Positions 17,500 to 26,639 of a DNA stretch of 64,000 nt are shown here, one piece after another; the stretch's first letter is position 1; every line of letters begins with the position of its first letter. Both the position numbers and the translations under genes were made by a program. Source of the DNA: Lachnospiraceae bacterium (GTDB lineage: Bacteria; Bacillota; Clostridia; Lachnospirales; Lachnospiraceae); NCBI GenBank assembly GCA_022791575.1, contig JAAVZI010000039.1, positions 30,874 to 94,873 on the forward strand, written 5' to 3'. Below the pieces are notes generated by a model. It ran no database searches and had not been told where the DNA came from. It was given only the letters and a program-made list of their open reading frames with translations.

Positions 17500-18678
17500 T
17501 TATGCTTCTTCGGGTTCGCCTTTATATAGTAATTTTAATAGAATTGGTGTTATCACGGAGGAGGTGATAATTAGAATTATTACTGCTGCGAAGTATTGGC
17601 TTTCTACTAGGCCTTCGCTCATGCCTTTTTGGGCTACGATGAGGGCGACTTCTCCGCGGGTCATCATACCGACTCCTATTTTCAGGCTGTCCTTCCACTT
17701 AAAATGGCACAATCGGGCAACTAGGCCACAGCCGATGATTTTGGTGATTAGTCCGACAAGGACAAAACCTATTGTGAATAGAAGGATTCCAGAATTAAAT
17801 CCGGAAATATCTGTTTTTAAACCGATGCTGGAGAAGAATACAGGGCCGAATACCATATAGGAACTGATATCAGTTCTTCTGGCAATGTATTCAGAATCTC
17901 TGAGGCTGCAGAGAATGATTCCTGCTGCATATGCTCCGGTGATGTCTGCAATACCGAAGAATTCTTCTGCTATGTAGGCCATGGCAAAGCATAGACACAG
18001 TCCTAAGATCGGAATTCTTCTGTGATGTTCATATCGTGTGTCCAGCCATTTGAAGATTTTATATATTATGATTCCGCCGATAATGGCAGCTGCAAAAAAT
18101 GCGGCTGTAGATAGAATGACTTTCATTGAATTTGTATCGGGGTCCTTCATTCCGATTACCAGGGTCAGAACAATAATGCCGATTACATCATCTATAATGG
18201 CAGCATTGAGAATGGTTGTTCCGACTTCTCCCTGCAGTCGTCCCATCTCCCGCAGGCTCTGGACGGTAATGCTGACCGAAGTAGCTGTTAGAATGACGCC
18301 GATAAATAGATTGCGGATAAATTGATCGCTTCCGAATCCGGCAAAACCATAAAAGCAGCTGTTTAGTAGTAATCCGCCTAAAAGCGGTACTGCAACACCT
18401 GCGCAGGCAAGCAGGAAGGATTTGATTCCTGTTTTTTTCAAGGCCGGCAGATTGGTCTCGACTCCGGCGGAAAACATTAGAAGAACTACACCGATTTCTG
18501 CCATCATATCCAGAAACTCATTTTTGGCTACCAGGCCAAATACACTGGGACCGATTAAAAGTCCAGCTACAATTTGACCTGCTACCCGCGGTACTCTCAA
18601 CTTTCCTGCCAGCAATGCTCCAAGTTCTGCGCACATAATAATAATTGCTAACTGCATAAATATATCTATCTTACTCAT
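17500..18678 (-). CDS. CPA2-family cation:proton antiporter
   Basis: A 392-aa, roughly 12-segment membrane protein of the Na+/H+ exchanger (PF00999) family. GKLRVPRVAGQIVAGLLIGP, the IIDDVIGIIVL Asp-Asp pair (ion site) and GMMTRGEVALIVAQKGM are all typical of CPA2/NapA/KefB-like antiporters. It lacks the C-terminal TrkA-N domain of KefB. The likely job is pH or monovalent cation homeostasis; ion specificity cannot be read. The SD AGGAG is 9 nt before the ATG. It is the last gene of a minus-strand series after plsC. Confidence 0.9.
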   Translation of the reverse strand: MSKIDIFMQLAIIIMCAELGALLAGKLRVPRVAGQIVAGLLIGPSVFGLVAKNEFLDMMAEIGVVLLMFSAGVETNLPALKKTGIKSFLLACAGVAVPLLGGLLLNSCFYGFAGFGSDQFIRNLFIGVILTATSVSITVQSLREMGRLQGEVGTTILNAAIIDDVIGIIVLTLVIGMKDPDTNSMKVILSTAAFFAAAIIGGIIIYKIFKWLDTRYEHHRRIPILGLCLCFAMAYIAEEFFGIADITGAYAAGIILCSLRDSEYIARRTDISSYMVFGPVFFSSIGLKTDISGFNSGILLFTIGFVLVGLITKIIGCGLVARLCHFKWKDSLKIGVGMMTRGEVALIVAQKGMSEGLVESQYFAAVIILIITSSVITPILLKLLYKGEPEEA

Positions 18679-18737
18679 CTTTATTCGCTCCTATTAATTT
18701 CATCCTTCAGGAATACTTCTATTTTACAACTACTAAT

Positions 18738-18753
18738 AAAAACAGCTGTTTTT
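18738..18753. other. 16-bp perfect palindrome AAAAACAGCTGTTTTT downstream of plsC
   Basis: A loopless palindrome in the 82-base gap between plsC and the antiporter gene, flanked by AT-rich sequence. It could be a weak terminator-like hairpin or a protein binding site. Confidence 0.35.
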
Positions 18754-18760
18754 ATAATTG

Positions 18761-19495
18761 TCAGATATTGGGAGTATTTTTATCCAGCATTTCCTGTATG
18801 ACTTTCTGAGTACGGACTCCCAGATTCTTCTTTTCGTCTTTGTCCAGCTGGTCTGTATATATGGGCTGGCCATATTCTAATATCACATGTGCCGGCCGCA
18901 TTTTAGGAAATTGTTTTTCCCAGATGGAATAAGTATTGGAAAGCGCCATTGGAATGATGGGTGCCCCGGCCTTTTCTGCCATCTTAAGGCTTCCGCCTTT
19001 AAAGGGAAGAAGCTTACCTTCCTCTTCCCCGCGGGTTCCTTCTGGAAAAATGCAGACAGAGATTCCCTTTTTCAAATACTCGACTCCTGTCAGAATCATT
19101 TTCATACCCTCTTTCATATTATCACGGTCCAGAAAAAGGCAGTACAAAAACTTCATCCACATATTCAGAAGCGGCACCTTCTGCAAAGATTTCTTGGCTA
19201 CATAGCCAGTCAAACCCGGACAGCGGGAATAGGTCACCAGAATATCAAAATAACTTCGATGATTTCCTATATAAAGCACTGCCCGGTCTCTGGGAATATT
19301 CTCTTCTCCTATTACAGTCAGCTTTGTACCGGTTATAAACAAAAATGACTTAAATGCTCCCTGAACCATACGCAGAAACATATAATCCCTTGCTTTCCGA
19401 TTAAATACTCCAATTAGCAGGCCAAACGGAACAATTACCAGCGTCAGAATCAAATACAGGATAAATCCTGAAAAAACCAGTATAAATCGTATCAT
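18761..19495 (-). CDS. plsC: 1-acyl-sn-glycerol-3-phosphate acyltransferase
   Basis: A 244-aa membrane-associated enzyme that makes phosphatidate from lysophosphatidate. It has an N-terminal hydrophobic anchor (about 4-27), the catalytic NHRSYFD (HX4D) motif near residue 78, and the FPEGTRGEEEGKLLPFKGGS acceptor motif. Its start is 12 nt downstream of the malQ stop with an AGGAGG SD, so it is probably co-transcribed with the glycogen genes. Confidence 0.93.
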   Translation of the reverse strand: MIRFILVFSGFILYLILTLVIVPFGLLIGVFNRKARDYMFLRMVQGAFKSFLFITGTKLTVIGEENIPRDRAVLYIGNHRSYFDILVTYSRCPGLTGYVAKKSLQKVPLLNMWMKFLYCLFLDRDNMKEGMKMILTGVEYLKKGISVCIFPEGTRGEEEGKLLPFKGGSLKMAEKAGAPIIPMALSNTYSIWEKQFPKMRPAHVILEYGQPIYTDQLDKDEKKNLGVRTQKVIQEMLDKNTPNI

Positions 19496-19507
19496 TTCTG
19501 CCTCCTA

Positions 19508-21049
19508 TTAACGGCGGTATATTTTTGTTAATTTCCGCAGATATTCCGCCCAGTGGGCATCCAGATCTTTTGTTTCAAAGCGCCAGCCCCAATTGCCTGC
19601 CGCCCGGCCCGGCATATTCATCCTGGCTTCGCTGTCCAGCGACATTACATCCTGCAGTGGGATAATTACATATTTGGCGACGCTTCCCAGCGCTGTACGG
19701 ATAAATGCCCATGAAACGGTAGCTGCGCCGGTATTCATATAACGGCGTACCTTTTTCTGGCTCTTCTTGGGCGCATGCTTATACCAGCCCACAGTTGTAT
19801 CATTATCATGGGTTCCTGTGTAACAGATACAGTTGGGAATATGATGGTGGGGCATCATATCATTATCCTCAATATCTTCAAAGGCAAACTGCAGTATTTT
19901 CATACCCGGAAACTGAAAATCATCCCGAAGCTTTTCTACTTCTTCCGTTATGACCCCAAGATCTTCCGCCCAGATGGGGAGATCCTTTCCCAGTTCCTTC
20001 TGTATGGCCTCGAACAGCTTTTCTTTTGGTCCATCCATCCACTCACCGTCAACAGCCGTCGGCTCTCCATATTTCACTGCCCAGTACGCATCAAATCCCC
20101 GAAAATGGTCAATTCTTACTATATCAACCAGCTTTAACTGGCTTTTAATTCTGGAAATCCACCAAGCAAATCCCTGTTTCTCATGAGCACTCCAATCATA
20201 AAGCGGGTTCCCCCACAGCTGTCCGGTCTCACTGAAATAATCCGGCGGAACTCCTGCCACTACGGTTGGATAACCGTCTTCCTCTAACTGAAACAATTCC
20301 CGGTTCGCCCATACATCCGCACTGTCAAGTGATACGAAGATTGGAATATCTCCGATAATACGAATTCCTTTTTGATTTGCATAAGCTTTCAGAGCATGCC
20401 ACTGATCAAAAAATAGGAACTGCAGCATCTTATAATATCCCATCCGTTCTTCATGAATCTTAGCCAGCTTTTCCATACCCGCTTTGGTTGGTATGCGTAA
20501 TTCCTCGTCCCATTCCAGCCAGAGCCGGCCCTCGTTAGCATCTTTAAGCGCCATAAACAAGGTATAGCCGTTGAGCCATTCCACATTTTCTTCACAAAAC
20601 TTGTGATATCTCTTTTTCATATTGTTAGTTTCATCTAACCTCTGAAAGCGCTGATAAGCACTGGCAAACAGACTGTTTTTCGCCTGAATAACAGCTCCAT
20701 AATCTACACATTTCACCGGAAGATTTGGGTAGGCTGACAGTTCCTCTTCTGTCAAAAGCCCCTCATCTGCCATACGATCTGGACTGATTAATAGAGGCTG
20801 CCCTGCAAAAGCAGAAAATCCCTGATATGGAGAATCTCCAAATCCCGTCGGGCCAAGAGGCAGAACCTGCCAAAGCGTCTGTCCTGCTGAAATAAGATAA
20901 TCTATAAAATCATAAGCGTTCTTACCAAGATCACCAATCCCATAATAAGAGGGAAATGAAGTTGGATGTGCAAGAATTCCTGCATATCTCTCACTGTTCA
21001 AAACCGGATGAGTCTGCGTTTGTGTCTGCATTGGTACATTACTTGTCAT
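19508..21049 (-). CDS. malQ: 4-alpha-glucanotransferase (GH77 amylomaltase)
   Basis: A 513-aa cytoplasmic enzyme that transfers maltooligosyl units between alpha-1,4-glucans. Visible signatures are YGIGDLG, GDIPIFVSLDSADVWA, VRIDHFRGFDAYWAV (nucleophile Asp), AEDLGVIT (acid/base Glu) and YTGTHDNDTTVGWY. It follows the glgX gene by 75 bases, consistent with glycogen or maltodextrin breakdown. The SD is AAGGAAG. Confidence 0.95.
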   Translation of the reverse strand: MTSNVPMQTQTQTHPVLNSERYAGILAHPTSFPSYYGIGDLGKNAYDFIDYLISAGQTLWQVLPLGPTGFGDSPYQGFSAFAGQPLLISPDRMADEGLLTEEELSAYPNLPVKCVDYGAVIQAKNSLFASAYQRFQRLDETNNMKKRYHKFCEENVEWLNGYTLFMALKDANEGRLWLEWDEELRIPTKAGMEKLAKIHEERMGYYKMLQFLFFDQWHALKAYANQKGIRIIGDIPIFVSLDSADVWANRELFQLEEDGYPTVVAGVPPDYFSETGQLWGNPLYDWSAHEKQGFAWWISRIKSQLKLVDIVRIDHFRGFDAYWAVKYGEPTAVDGEWMDGPKEKLFEAIQKELGKDLPIWAEDLGVITEEVEKLRDDFQFPGMKILQFAFEDIEDNDMMPHHHIPNCICYTGTHDNDTTVGWYKHAPKKSQKKVRRYMNTGAATVSWAFIRTALGSVAKYVIIPLQDVMSLDSEARMNMPGRAAGNWGWRFETKDLDAHWAEYLRKLTKIYRR

Positions 21050-21124
21050 ATTATAATTCTTCCTTTCTTTTATTCCTCATCAACTTTCCCCAAATTAAGC
21101 GCTGCCTGAGTCAGGCGCCCTTGC

Positions 21125-23230
21125 TTAATAATAAAATGACTCTGCATAAAGAACCATCACCGAACGCGGCTGCAGCTCAATTTCCCCGGTTATACACAAT
21201 TTTCCTGGTCTGTAAAACCTTCCCTCATACGTATCTGCTGCTATTTTCCAACTATAGCTGACGGGAACCTTTGGCAGTGTCAGCCGTCTTGGCTCCCAAA
21301 AAGCATTAACAGCGATATAGACAATATCCTCCCTGCTATTGCTGTTTCGTCCCGCAAACATAACACCAATAACCCGCGCTTCCCAATCAAACCTTTCTAC
21401 AAAAGGCTGTTCTCCATGAAAACTCACATCCGGGAATCCATATTGACAGGGCCGTAATTTCTTACGAATAACTGGATGTTCCTTGCGAAATGCAATCATA
21501 AATTTAAAGAACTCAAATATATCCTTATATTTCTCTTTTCTTTCCCAATCCAGCCAAGATATCTCATTATCCTGACAATAAGGATTATTATTGCCAAACT
21601 GCGTATTGCAGAATTCATCTCCAGCCAGAAACATCGGAGTTCCTCTGCTGCACATTAATACTGCACAGGCATTTCGGATCATGCGCATACGCAGCAGCTT
21701 GATCTCTTCATTATCCGTTTCACCTTCTACTCCACAGTTCCAGCTGCGGTTATCATCGGCTCCATCCGTATTATTCCAGCCATTAGCCTCATTATGCTTT
21801 ATACTATAGCAATATAGATCATAAAGTGTAAAACCATCATGGCAGGTCAGAAAATTCACAGAAGCATTATCTTCCCGTTCTTCCATGGCATACATATCCT
21901 GAGAACCAGCGATCCTCTTCACCGCTGCTGAAGCAAAACCACCATCTCCTTTTAAGAAGCTTCTCAAATCATCCCGGTACTTGCCGTTCCATTCTGCCCA
22001 GCGGTTCCAGGACGGAAAACTTCCCACCTGATATAATCCTCCTGCATCCCATGCCTCTGCAATCAATTTGACATCACTCAATACCGAATCAAATGCCAAG
22101 GACTGCAGAAGCGGCGGTTTACTCATAGGTGAACCATCCTCGCTTCTACCTAGAATCGAAGCCAGATCAAACCGGAATCCATCTATCCGATATTCAATGA
22201 CCCAGTACCTCAGACATTCCAAAATCAGCTGCTGTACCACCGGATGATTACAGTTGAGAGTATTCCCACAGCCGCTGAAATTATAGTACTCACCTTCTGG
22301 CGTCAGAAGATAATAGACCTGATTATCAAATCCTTTGAACGAAAACATACGTCCATCTTGATTTCCCTCTGCTGTATGATTAAATACTACATCCAGAATC
22401 ACCTCAATTCCATTCTGGTGCAGTTCATGAATTACTTTCTTTAATTCCAGCCCCTCATGATTTCTCTTCGGCTTGGAAGAATAACTGGTATTCGGCGCAA
22501 AAAAACTAACTGGGTTATATCCCCAATAATCAAGCAGCTGTTTTCCATCCTTTTCGCGGTAATTTCCCATTTCATCAAACTCGAAAATCGGCATCAGCTC
22601 CACTGCATTGATCCCCAGTTCTTTCAAATAAGGTATTTTCTCCGCCAGCCCTGCAAACGTGCCGGGAAATTCCACACCAGAAGACGGATGATAGGTAAAC
22701 CCTCTGACATGCAGCTCATAAATAATCAAATCCTGCATAGAATGCTTCTTATATGTGTGATTCCCCCAGTCATAATTATGACGGACAACCCTGGCGCGGT
22801 AACACTCTCCATCATCTACCCGTTCTCCCCACTTACTCTGTCCGCAGACTGCATGAGCATATGGGTCTAACAGAATCTTTTCTTTGTCAAATATCAGACC
22901 CTTTTCCGGTATATAAGGCCCATCCAGACGATAGGCATATTCAAATTCATCTATTTTCAGACCAAAAACAATCATGGAATAAACATTTCCGATTTTATAA
23001 TTCTCTGGAAATGGTATTACTGCATAGTATTCTTTCGTATGCGGTTTAAACAACAACAGCTCACAGCTCACGGCCTCGCAGGAATGTACGGTAAAGCTTA
23101 CGCCGCCTGGAATTGCTCTGGCACCGTTTATTTCATATAGTCCCGGACGTACATCATAGCCGGCCACTTTATCCAAAGGCATTAAAGCGCTCGGATTATC
23201 TACCTGCAGCTGTTCTCCAACTAATGACAT
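21125..23230 (-). CDS. glgX: Glycogen debranching enzyme / isoamylase-type GH13
   Basis: A 701-aa enzyme that hydrolyses alpha-1,6 branches of limit dextrins. An N-terminal CBM48-like domain (about 25-130) precedes a GH13 barrel with region I DVVFNHTAEGN, region II IDGFRFDLASILGR (nucleophile Asp), region III LIAEAWDAGG (acid/base Glu) and region IV VNFLTCHDGFTLYDL. A C-terminal beta domain follows. Length and motifs fit the GlgX/TreX subfamily. The SD AAAGGG is near ATG 23230. It is first of the glgX-malQ-plsC series. Confidence 0.93.
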   Translation of the reverse strand: MSLVGEQLQVDNPSALMPLDKVAGYDVRPGLYEINGARAIPGGVSFTVHSCEAVSCELLLFKPHTKEYYAVIPFPENYKIGNVYSMIVFGLKIDEFEYAYRLDGPYIPEKGLIFDKEKILLDPYAHAVCGQSKWGERVDDGECYRARVVRHNYDWGNHTYKKHSMQDLIIYELHVRGFTYHPSSGVEFPGTFAGLAEKIPYLKELGINAVELMPIFEFDEMGNYREKDGKQLLDYWGYNPVSFFAPNTSYSSKPKRNHEGLELKKVIHELHQNGIEVILDVVFNHTAEGNQDGRMFSFKGFDNQVYYLLTPEGEYYNFSGCGNTLNCNHPVVQQLILECLRYWVIEYRIDGFRFDLASILGRSEDGSPMSKPPLLQSLAFDSVLSDVKLIAEAWDAGGLYQVGSFPSWNRWAEWNGKYRDDLRSFLKGDGGFASAAVKRIAGSQDMYAMEEREDNASVNFLTCHDGFTLYDLYCYSIKHNEANGWNNTDGADDNRSWNCGVEGETDNEEIKLLRMRMIRNACAVLMCSRGTPMFLAGDEFCNTQFGNNNPYCQDNEISWLDWERKEKYKDIFEFFKFMIAFRKEHPVIRKKLRPCQYGFPDVSFHGEQPFVERFDWEARVIGVMFAGRNSNSREDIVYIAVNAFWEPRRLTLPKVPVSYSWKIAADTYEGRFYRPGKLCITGEIELQPRSVMVLYAESFYY

Positions 23231-23330
23231 TCATTAATCACCCTTTCCTTTTACTACATTTCTATTTTAATACAGCTTTACTTCTTTGACAAGTAAAAAG
23301 TGACCTGACGTCATATTTTTATAGATTCCC

Positions 23331-23359
23331 AAAAAAACTGGCAGATATCATTCTGCCAG
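23331..23359 (-). terminator. Rho-independent terminator after the double-HTH regulator gene
   Basis: On the minus strand CTGGCAG, an 8-nt loop and CTGCCAG are followed by seven T. It ends the HTH regulator transcript about 40 nt past its stop and isolates it from glgX. Confidence 0.88.
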
Positions 23360-23398
23360 ATAAAATGTATATTAATAACTGCTGTCAAGCAGATTCAC

Positions 23399-24100
23399 TC
23401 ATTTGTTTTCCTCAAATAAAGCATAGGCCCGATCCAATATTTCTAAAAGACGTTTCTTAATCTCCGGGGTAAATTCCTTCCATATCAGGTTCATCACACT
23501 TAGATTACTGATTTCCTCACCTAACAGAATCGATGGCAAAATCCCTGTTTTCTCATAAAGATTAACCAATACTTCTGCGTCTGGTATCCGATTTTCACGC
23601 TCAATATCACGATATTTTTTAATATTGATATCCAGCAGCTTTGCCATCCGATCCTGAGTTAAATGCTTCATTTTGCGAATCCCATACCAGATACTGTCTC
23701 GAATCTCTCCATTCCGCTCCTTCATACGAAGAAGTTCAACTTCTCTACTGTAATCTACGCTGCCCCATTCTTCCACCTTATTCATCATATTCGTTCCACG
23801 GTTTACAAGCCATACCATAAGCATAATCAGTTCTCTCTTGTATTCGCTCTTACATTTGGAAAGATAATCGTCTAACTCTGTAACTAGTGTTTCCTGTCCC
23901 GTCAGGAAAAAATCCATATCCACATTGTATTTGCTCAAATTTAACAGAGCAGTTCCAGAAATCATCTTCTTTCCCTGCTCCACCTTACTGTAATGGCTCT
24001 GGGTAATTCCCATAATATTTCCCATTTCTTCCTGGCTTAAATGATTCATTTCACGATACTTTGTCAGTCTTACCAGCGTTTCCTCATACAATGTACTCAT
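23399..24100 (-). CDS. XRE-family regulator with two helix-turn-helix domains
   Basis: A 233-aa DNA-binding protein. The first HTH (about 8-65) contains LSQEEMGNIMGITQSHYSKVE. A second, more divergent one (about 134-192) contains LTQDRMAKLLDINIKKYRDI. A helical linker joins them, and the tail (about 195-233) is also helical. Two HTHs in one chain suggest binding to a bipartite operator or self-contained dimer-like contacts. No ligand domain is visible. The SD is AAGGA, 6 nt before the ATG. Its target is unknown; glgX (next transcript) and the spm genes are the nearest candidates. The 157 bases upstream (24101-24257) show nothing clear. Confidence 0.85.
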   Translation of the reverse strand: MSTLYEETLVRLTKYREMNHLSQEEMGNIMGITQSHYSKVEQGKKMISGTALLNLSKYNVDMDFFLTGQETLVTELDDYLSKCKSEYKRELIMLMVWLVNRGTNMMNKVEEWGSVDYSREVELLRMKERNGEIRDSIWYGIRKMKHLTQDRMAKLLDINIKKYRDIERENRIPDAEVLVNLYEKTGILPSILLGEEISNLSVMNLIWKEFTPEIKKRLLEILDRAYALFEENK

Positions 24101-24257
24101 GCCAATTCCTTTCTGAATCAGGCTCTGCAGCTTCCCCTATTGTTGGTTGTCATTCGCGCCTTTGATACTGAATTATTTACTACATTGTAGCGAAAAATCG
24201 CATTCCTATTATAACCCTATTTGTGAATAATCATGCATTTTACCGGAAATTTAAATA

Positions 24258-24773
24258 TTACGCAAGCAACACAGAAGCAACGATCCCAGCAAGGGTACTA
24301 ACGAGAGCCCCGGCAAGGGTCCAACGAGTTTTCTTTACCTTTGCTGTCATAAAATAAACAGACATTGTATAAAAAATAGTCTCGGTACAGCTCATCATAA
24401 TAGACGTCAGGCGCCCAAGAGAAGAGTCTGGTCCAAACTCCTTAAATATATCCAGGGCAAGCCCGGTTGCTGCCGAAGACGAGAACATACGTACAATTGT
24501 CATTGGGACCAACTCTGCTGGAAAATGCAGAAAACCAATCCATTTTCCAATCAATTCTCCTAGCAAATCCAGAAAACCGGAGGCCCGCAGTACTCCTACG
24601 CCTACCATCAGACCGATCAGGGTCGGCATGATCTTAATCACCGTTTTAAAGCCATCCTCTGCGCCCTTAACAAAATCCTCATATATATTTTTTTTCATAA
24701 GAATTCCAAAGCCTACTATGTAGAAAACCAGAAGCGGAACAATAAAATCCGATAAAAATAAAATAAATTCCAT
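24258..24773 (-). CDS. spmB: Spore maturation protein B
   Basis: A 171-aa membrane protein of the nucleoside-recognition (Gate) domain family. GFKTVIKIMPTLIGLMVGVG and SSSAATGLALDIFKEFGPDS are typical of SpmB, needed with SpmA for spore core dehydration. ATG 24773 (MEFILFLSDFIVPLL) is preferred: GAGG is 6 nt upstream and the start matches known SpmB; a TTG 24 nt further upstream is in frame but poorly supported. It is divergent from spmA rather than in tandem. Confidence 0.92.
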   Translation of the reverse strand: MEFILFLSDFIVPLLVFYIVGFGILMKKNIYEDFVKGAEDGFKTVIKIMPTLIGLMVGVGVLRASGFLDLLGELIGKWIGFLHFPAELVPMTIVRMFSSSAATGLALDIFKEFGPDSSLGRLTSIMMSCTETIFYTMSVYFMTAKVKKTRWTLAGALVSTLAGIVASVLLA

Positions 24774-24872
24774 AAGCAGCCTCATTTTCTTTGTCAAAAA
24801 ATTATATGAAATCTGCCTGGAATAAATTCTTTTTTCCGTTCATAAAATTAAAAAAATCCCCGGAGGAATTTT

Positions 24873-25478
24873 ATGTTAAATTATCTATGGGGCATGATGA
24901 TTATTGTTGGGATTGCCTATGGGGCAATTCAGGGCAGAATGCCTGAGATTACCAACGCTATACTGGATTCTTCCAAGGAAGCTGTGACCCTATGCATTAC
25001 TATGATTGGAGTGATGTCGGTCTGGGTCGGTCTAATGGAAATTGCTAAAAATACAGGACTGATTGACAGTGCTACTAAGAAAATCCAACCTCTTGTTCAT
25101 TTTCTCTTTCCTAATATTCCAAAAGGACATCCAGCCAGACAATACATCACAACCAATATTATTGCCAATATCCTTGGCCTGGGCTGGGCCGCTACGCCGG
25201 CTGGATTAAAGGCTATGGACGCCCTGGCTGAACTAGAGAAGGAACGGGGAACTCCAGAATACCTAGAACATAAAAAGAACCGGACTGCCAGCAAGGAAAT
25301 GTGCACCTTTCTGGTTATCAACATTTCCTCTCTTCAGCTGATTCCGGTTAATATTATTGCATATCGTTCCCAGTATGGAAGCGTAAATCCTGCTGACATC
25401 TTGATTCCAGCAATCATTGCTACTTCCGTCAGCACCATTACCGGAATTATTTTCTGTAAACTAATGCCCAGACGCTAA
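24873..25478 (+). CDS. spmA: Spore maturation protein A
   Basis: A 201-aa membrane protein of the Gate family, partner of SpmB in spore core dehydration and heat resistance. Recognisable segments are KEAVTLCITMIGVMSVWVGL, HPARQYITTNIIANILGLGW and ATPAGLKAMDAL. The GGAGGA SD is well placed. It is transcribed away from spmB across a 99-base divergent region, and ends in a hairpin terminator that overlaps its last codons. Confidence 0.94.
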   Translation: MLNYLWGMMIIVGIAYGAIQGRMPEITNAILDSSKEAVTLCITMIGVMSVWVGLMEIAKNTGLIDSATKKIQPLVHFLFPNIPKGHPARQYITTNIIANILGLGWAATPAGLKAMDALAELEKERGTPEYLEHKKNRTASKEMCTFLVINISSLQLIPVNIIAYRSQYGSVNPADILIPAIIATSVSTITGIIFCKLMPRR

Positions 25479-25496
25479 CTGGCCTGGGCATTTTCT
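25463..25496 (+). terminator. Terminator of spmA
   Basis: AATGCCCAG (25463-25471) and CTGGGCATT (25484-25492) form a 9-bp stem followed by TTCTTAG. The left arm lies inside the last spmA codons. It also separates spmA from the convergent foldase gene. Confidence 0.8.
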
Positions 25497-25544
25497 TAGT
25501 AACTGTGAATAAGTAATTGAACCGGCCTACTTGCCTGCAGTTCC

Positions 25545-26609
25545 TTATTCTTTAGAAGGATCTTGATATGCAGCAATTGCTTTCTCCATTGTTACCTGAC
25601 TCCAGATCTCATCTTTTATCTGGTAAGTCGATTCTTGGGTCCATTGCTGTATTGTCTTTTTTAACTGTTTTAGCTGTTCATTCTTTAACAGACTTTGTTT
25701 GGCACTCTCCAGGCTGTCCGGATCTACTTCCTGCCGGCGGCCGATAAAAATTCCATGATTATTTCCAACATAAGAAACTTCTGATACTTCTCCCTGCTCC
25801 AGCTGATCCATAATCTGATTTAATTCTGCCAGCTGGTCACTTTCATCTTCTGCAAAATACGTATGCAGAGCCGTCGGATAACCGGCCTCAGCTGCTGCCT
25901 GGTCAAGATTGCCTCCGGCTGCTGCCTTATCATGAATATTCTGGAAATTCTCTATCAAAGTCCCTGCGCTTTCATCTGGGTCATTCAAATCAACCGCCTT
26001 ATCCCCAAAAGAAGCATACACATAAGAATAGGTTTTGGCCTCGCTTTCTCCTGCTTTTACCCCCTTGGTTATAGAGGTGATTACCTTACTGAGAATGGTA
26101 TAATCGGTCAATATCTCTGTAAGAATCTCTTTATCTGCCATCATCGCTTCCAGCGCCTTATCTGAATTACCTGCGAAAAAAGTTTCAACGGTTTTTTCTA
26201 TCTGCTCGTTCTCCTTATCGCTGATACTGACTCCATATTCCTCCTGATGCTGTCTAGCCAGACTCATACGCACCAACAGATTCATAATGGATTCTTTCAT
26301 ATTGTCCTGAAACGTCCGGTCTCCTTCATAGATTGGCAGACGATACCATAGATTGCCATAGACGCCCTTTTGCATCTCCTGCACAATCGCCTGCTGAAAC
26401 TTCAGAAGAAAATATGCTTTTTTCAAGGGAACCTGGTCCTCACCCACTGTCAGTACAACTGTCTCAGGGTCCAATCCATTGTAGGGATCTATCGCTTCTT
26501 TCGGTGCTGCTGTTTCCTTTGTCGACTCCTCCGCCCAGCCAGGGACTGCGGACACTGCCAAGACAGCTGCCAAAATAACCCCCATTACTTTTTTCTTTAA
26601 TTTCTTCAT
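25545..26609 (-). CDS. SurA/PrsA-like secreted foldase (peptidyl-prolyl isomerase family)
   Basis: A 354-aa exported protein. The signal peptide (MKKLKKKVMGVILAAVLAVS, AWA-type cleavage near 26) lacks a lipobox Cys, unlike PrsA. A SurA-N-like helical region (about 50-200) is followed by a parvulin-like segment (about 205-300, ending GEVSEVSYVGNNHGIFIGRR) and a helical tail. It lies 30 nt after mfd, the usual place for a foldase gene in clostridia. The isomerase active-site residues are not obvious, so it may be a pure chaperone. The SD is AGGAGG. Confidence 0.78.
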   Translation of the reverse strand: MKKLKKKVMGVILAAVLAVSAVPGWAEESTKETAAPKEAIDPYNGLDPETVVLTVGEDQVPLKKAYFLLKFQQAIVQEMQKGVYGNLWYRLPIYEGDRTFQDNMKESIMNLLVRMSLARQHQEEYGVSISDKENEQIEKTVETFFAGNSDKALEAMMADKEILTEILTDYTILSKVITSITKGVKAGESEAKTYSYVYASFGDKAVDLNDPDESAGTLIENFQNIHDKAAAGGNLDQAAAEAGYPTALHTYFAEDESDQLAELNQIMDQLEQGEVSEVSYVGNNHGIFIGRRQEVDPDSLESAKQSLLKNEQLKQLKKTIQQWTQESTYQIKDEIWSQVTMEKAIAAYQDPSKE

Positions 26610-26639
26610 AAATAACCTCCTGTACGTTCTCTATCATGC

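Noticed and set aside
21099..21118. Small GC-rich palindrome around GCCTGAGTCAGGC between glgX and malQ
   Set aside because: No T tract follows in the transcribed direction and the genes look co-transcribed, so I do not call it a terminator.
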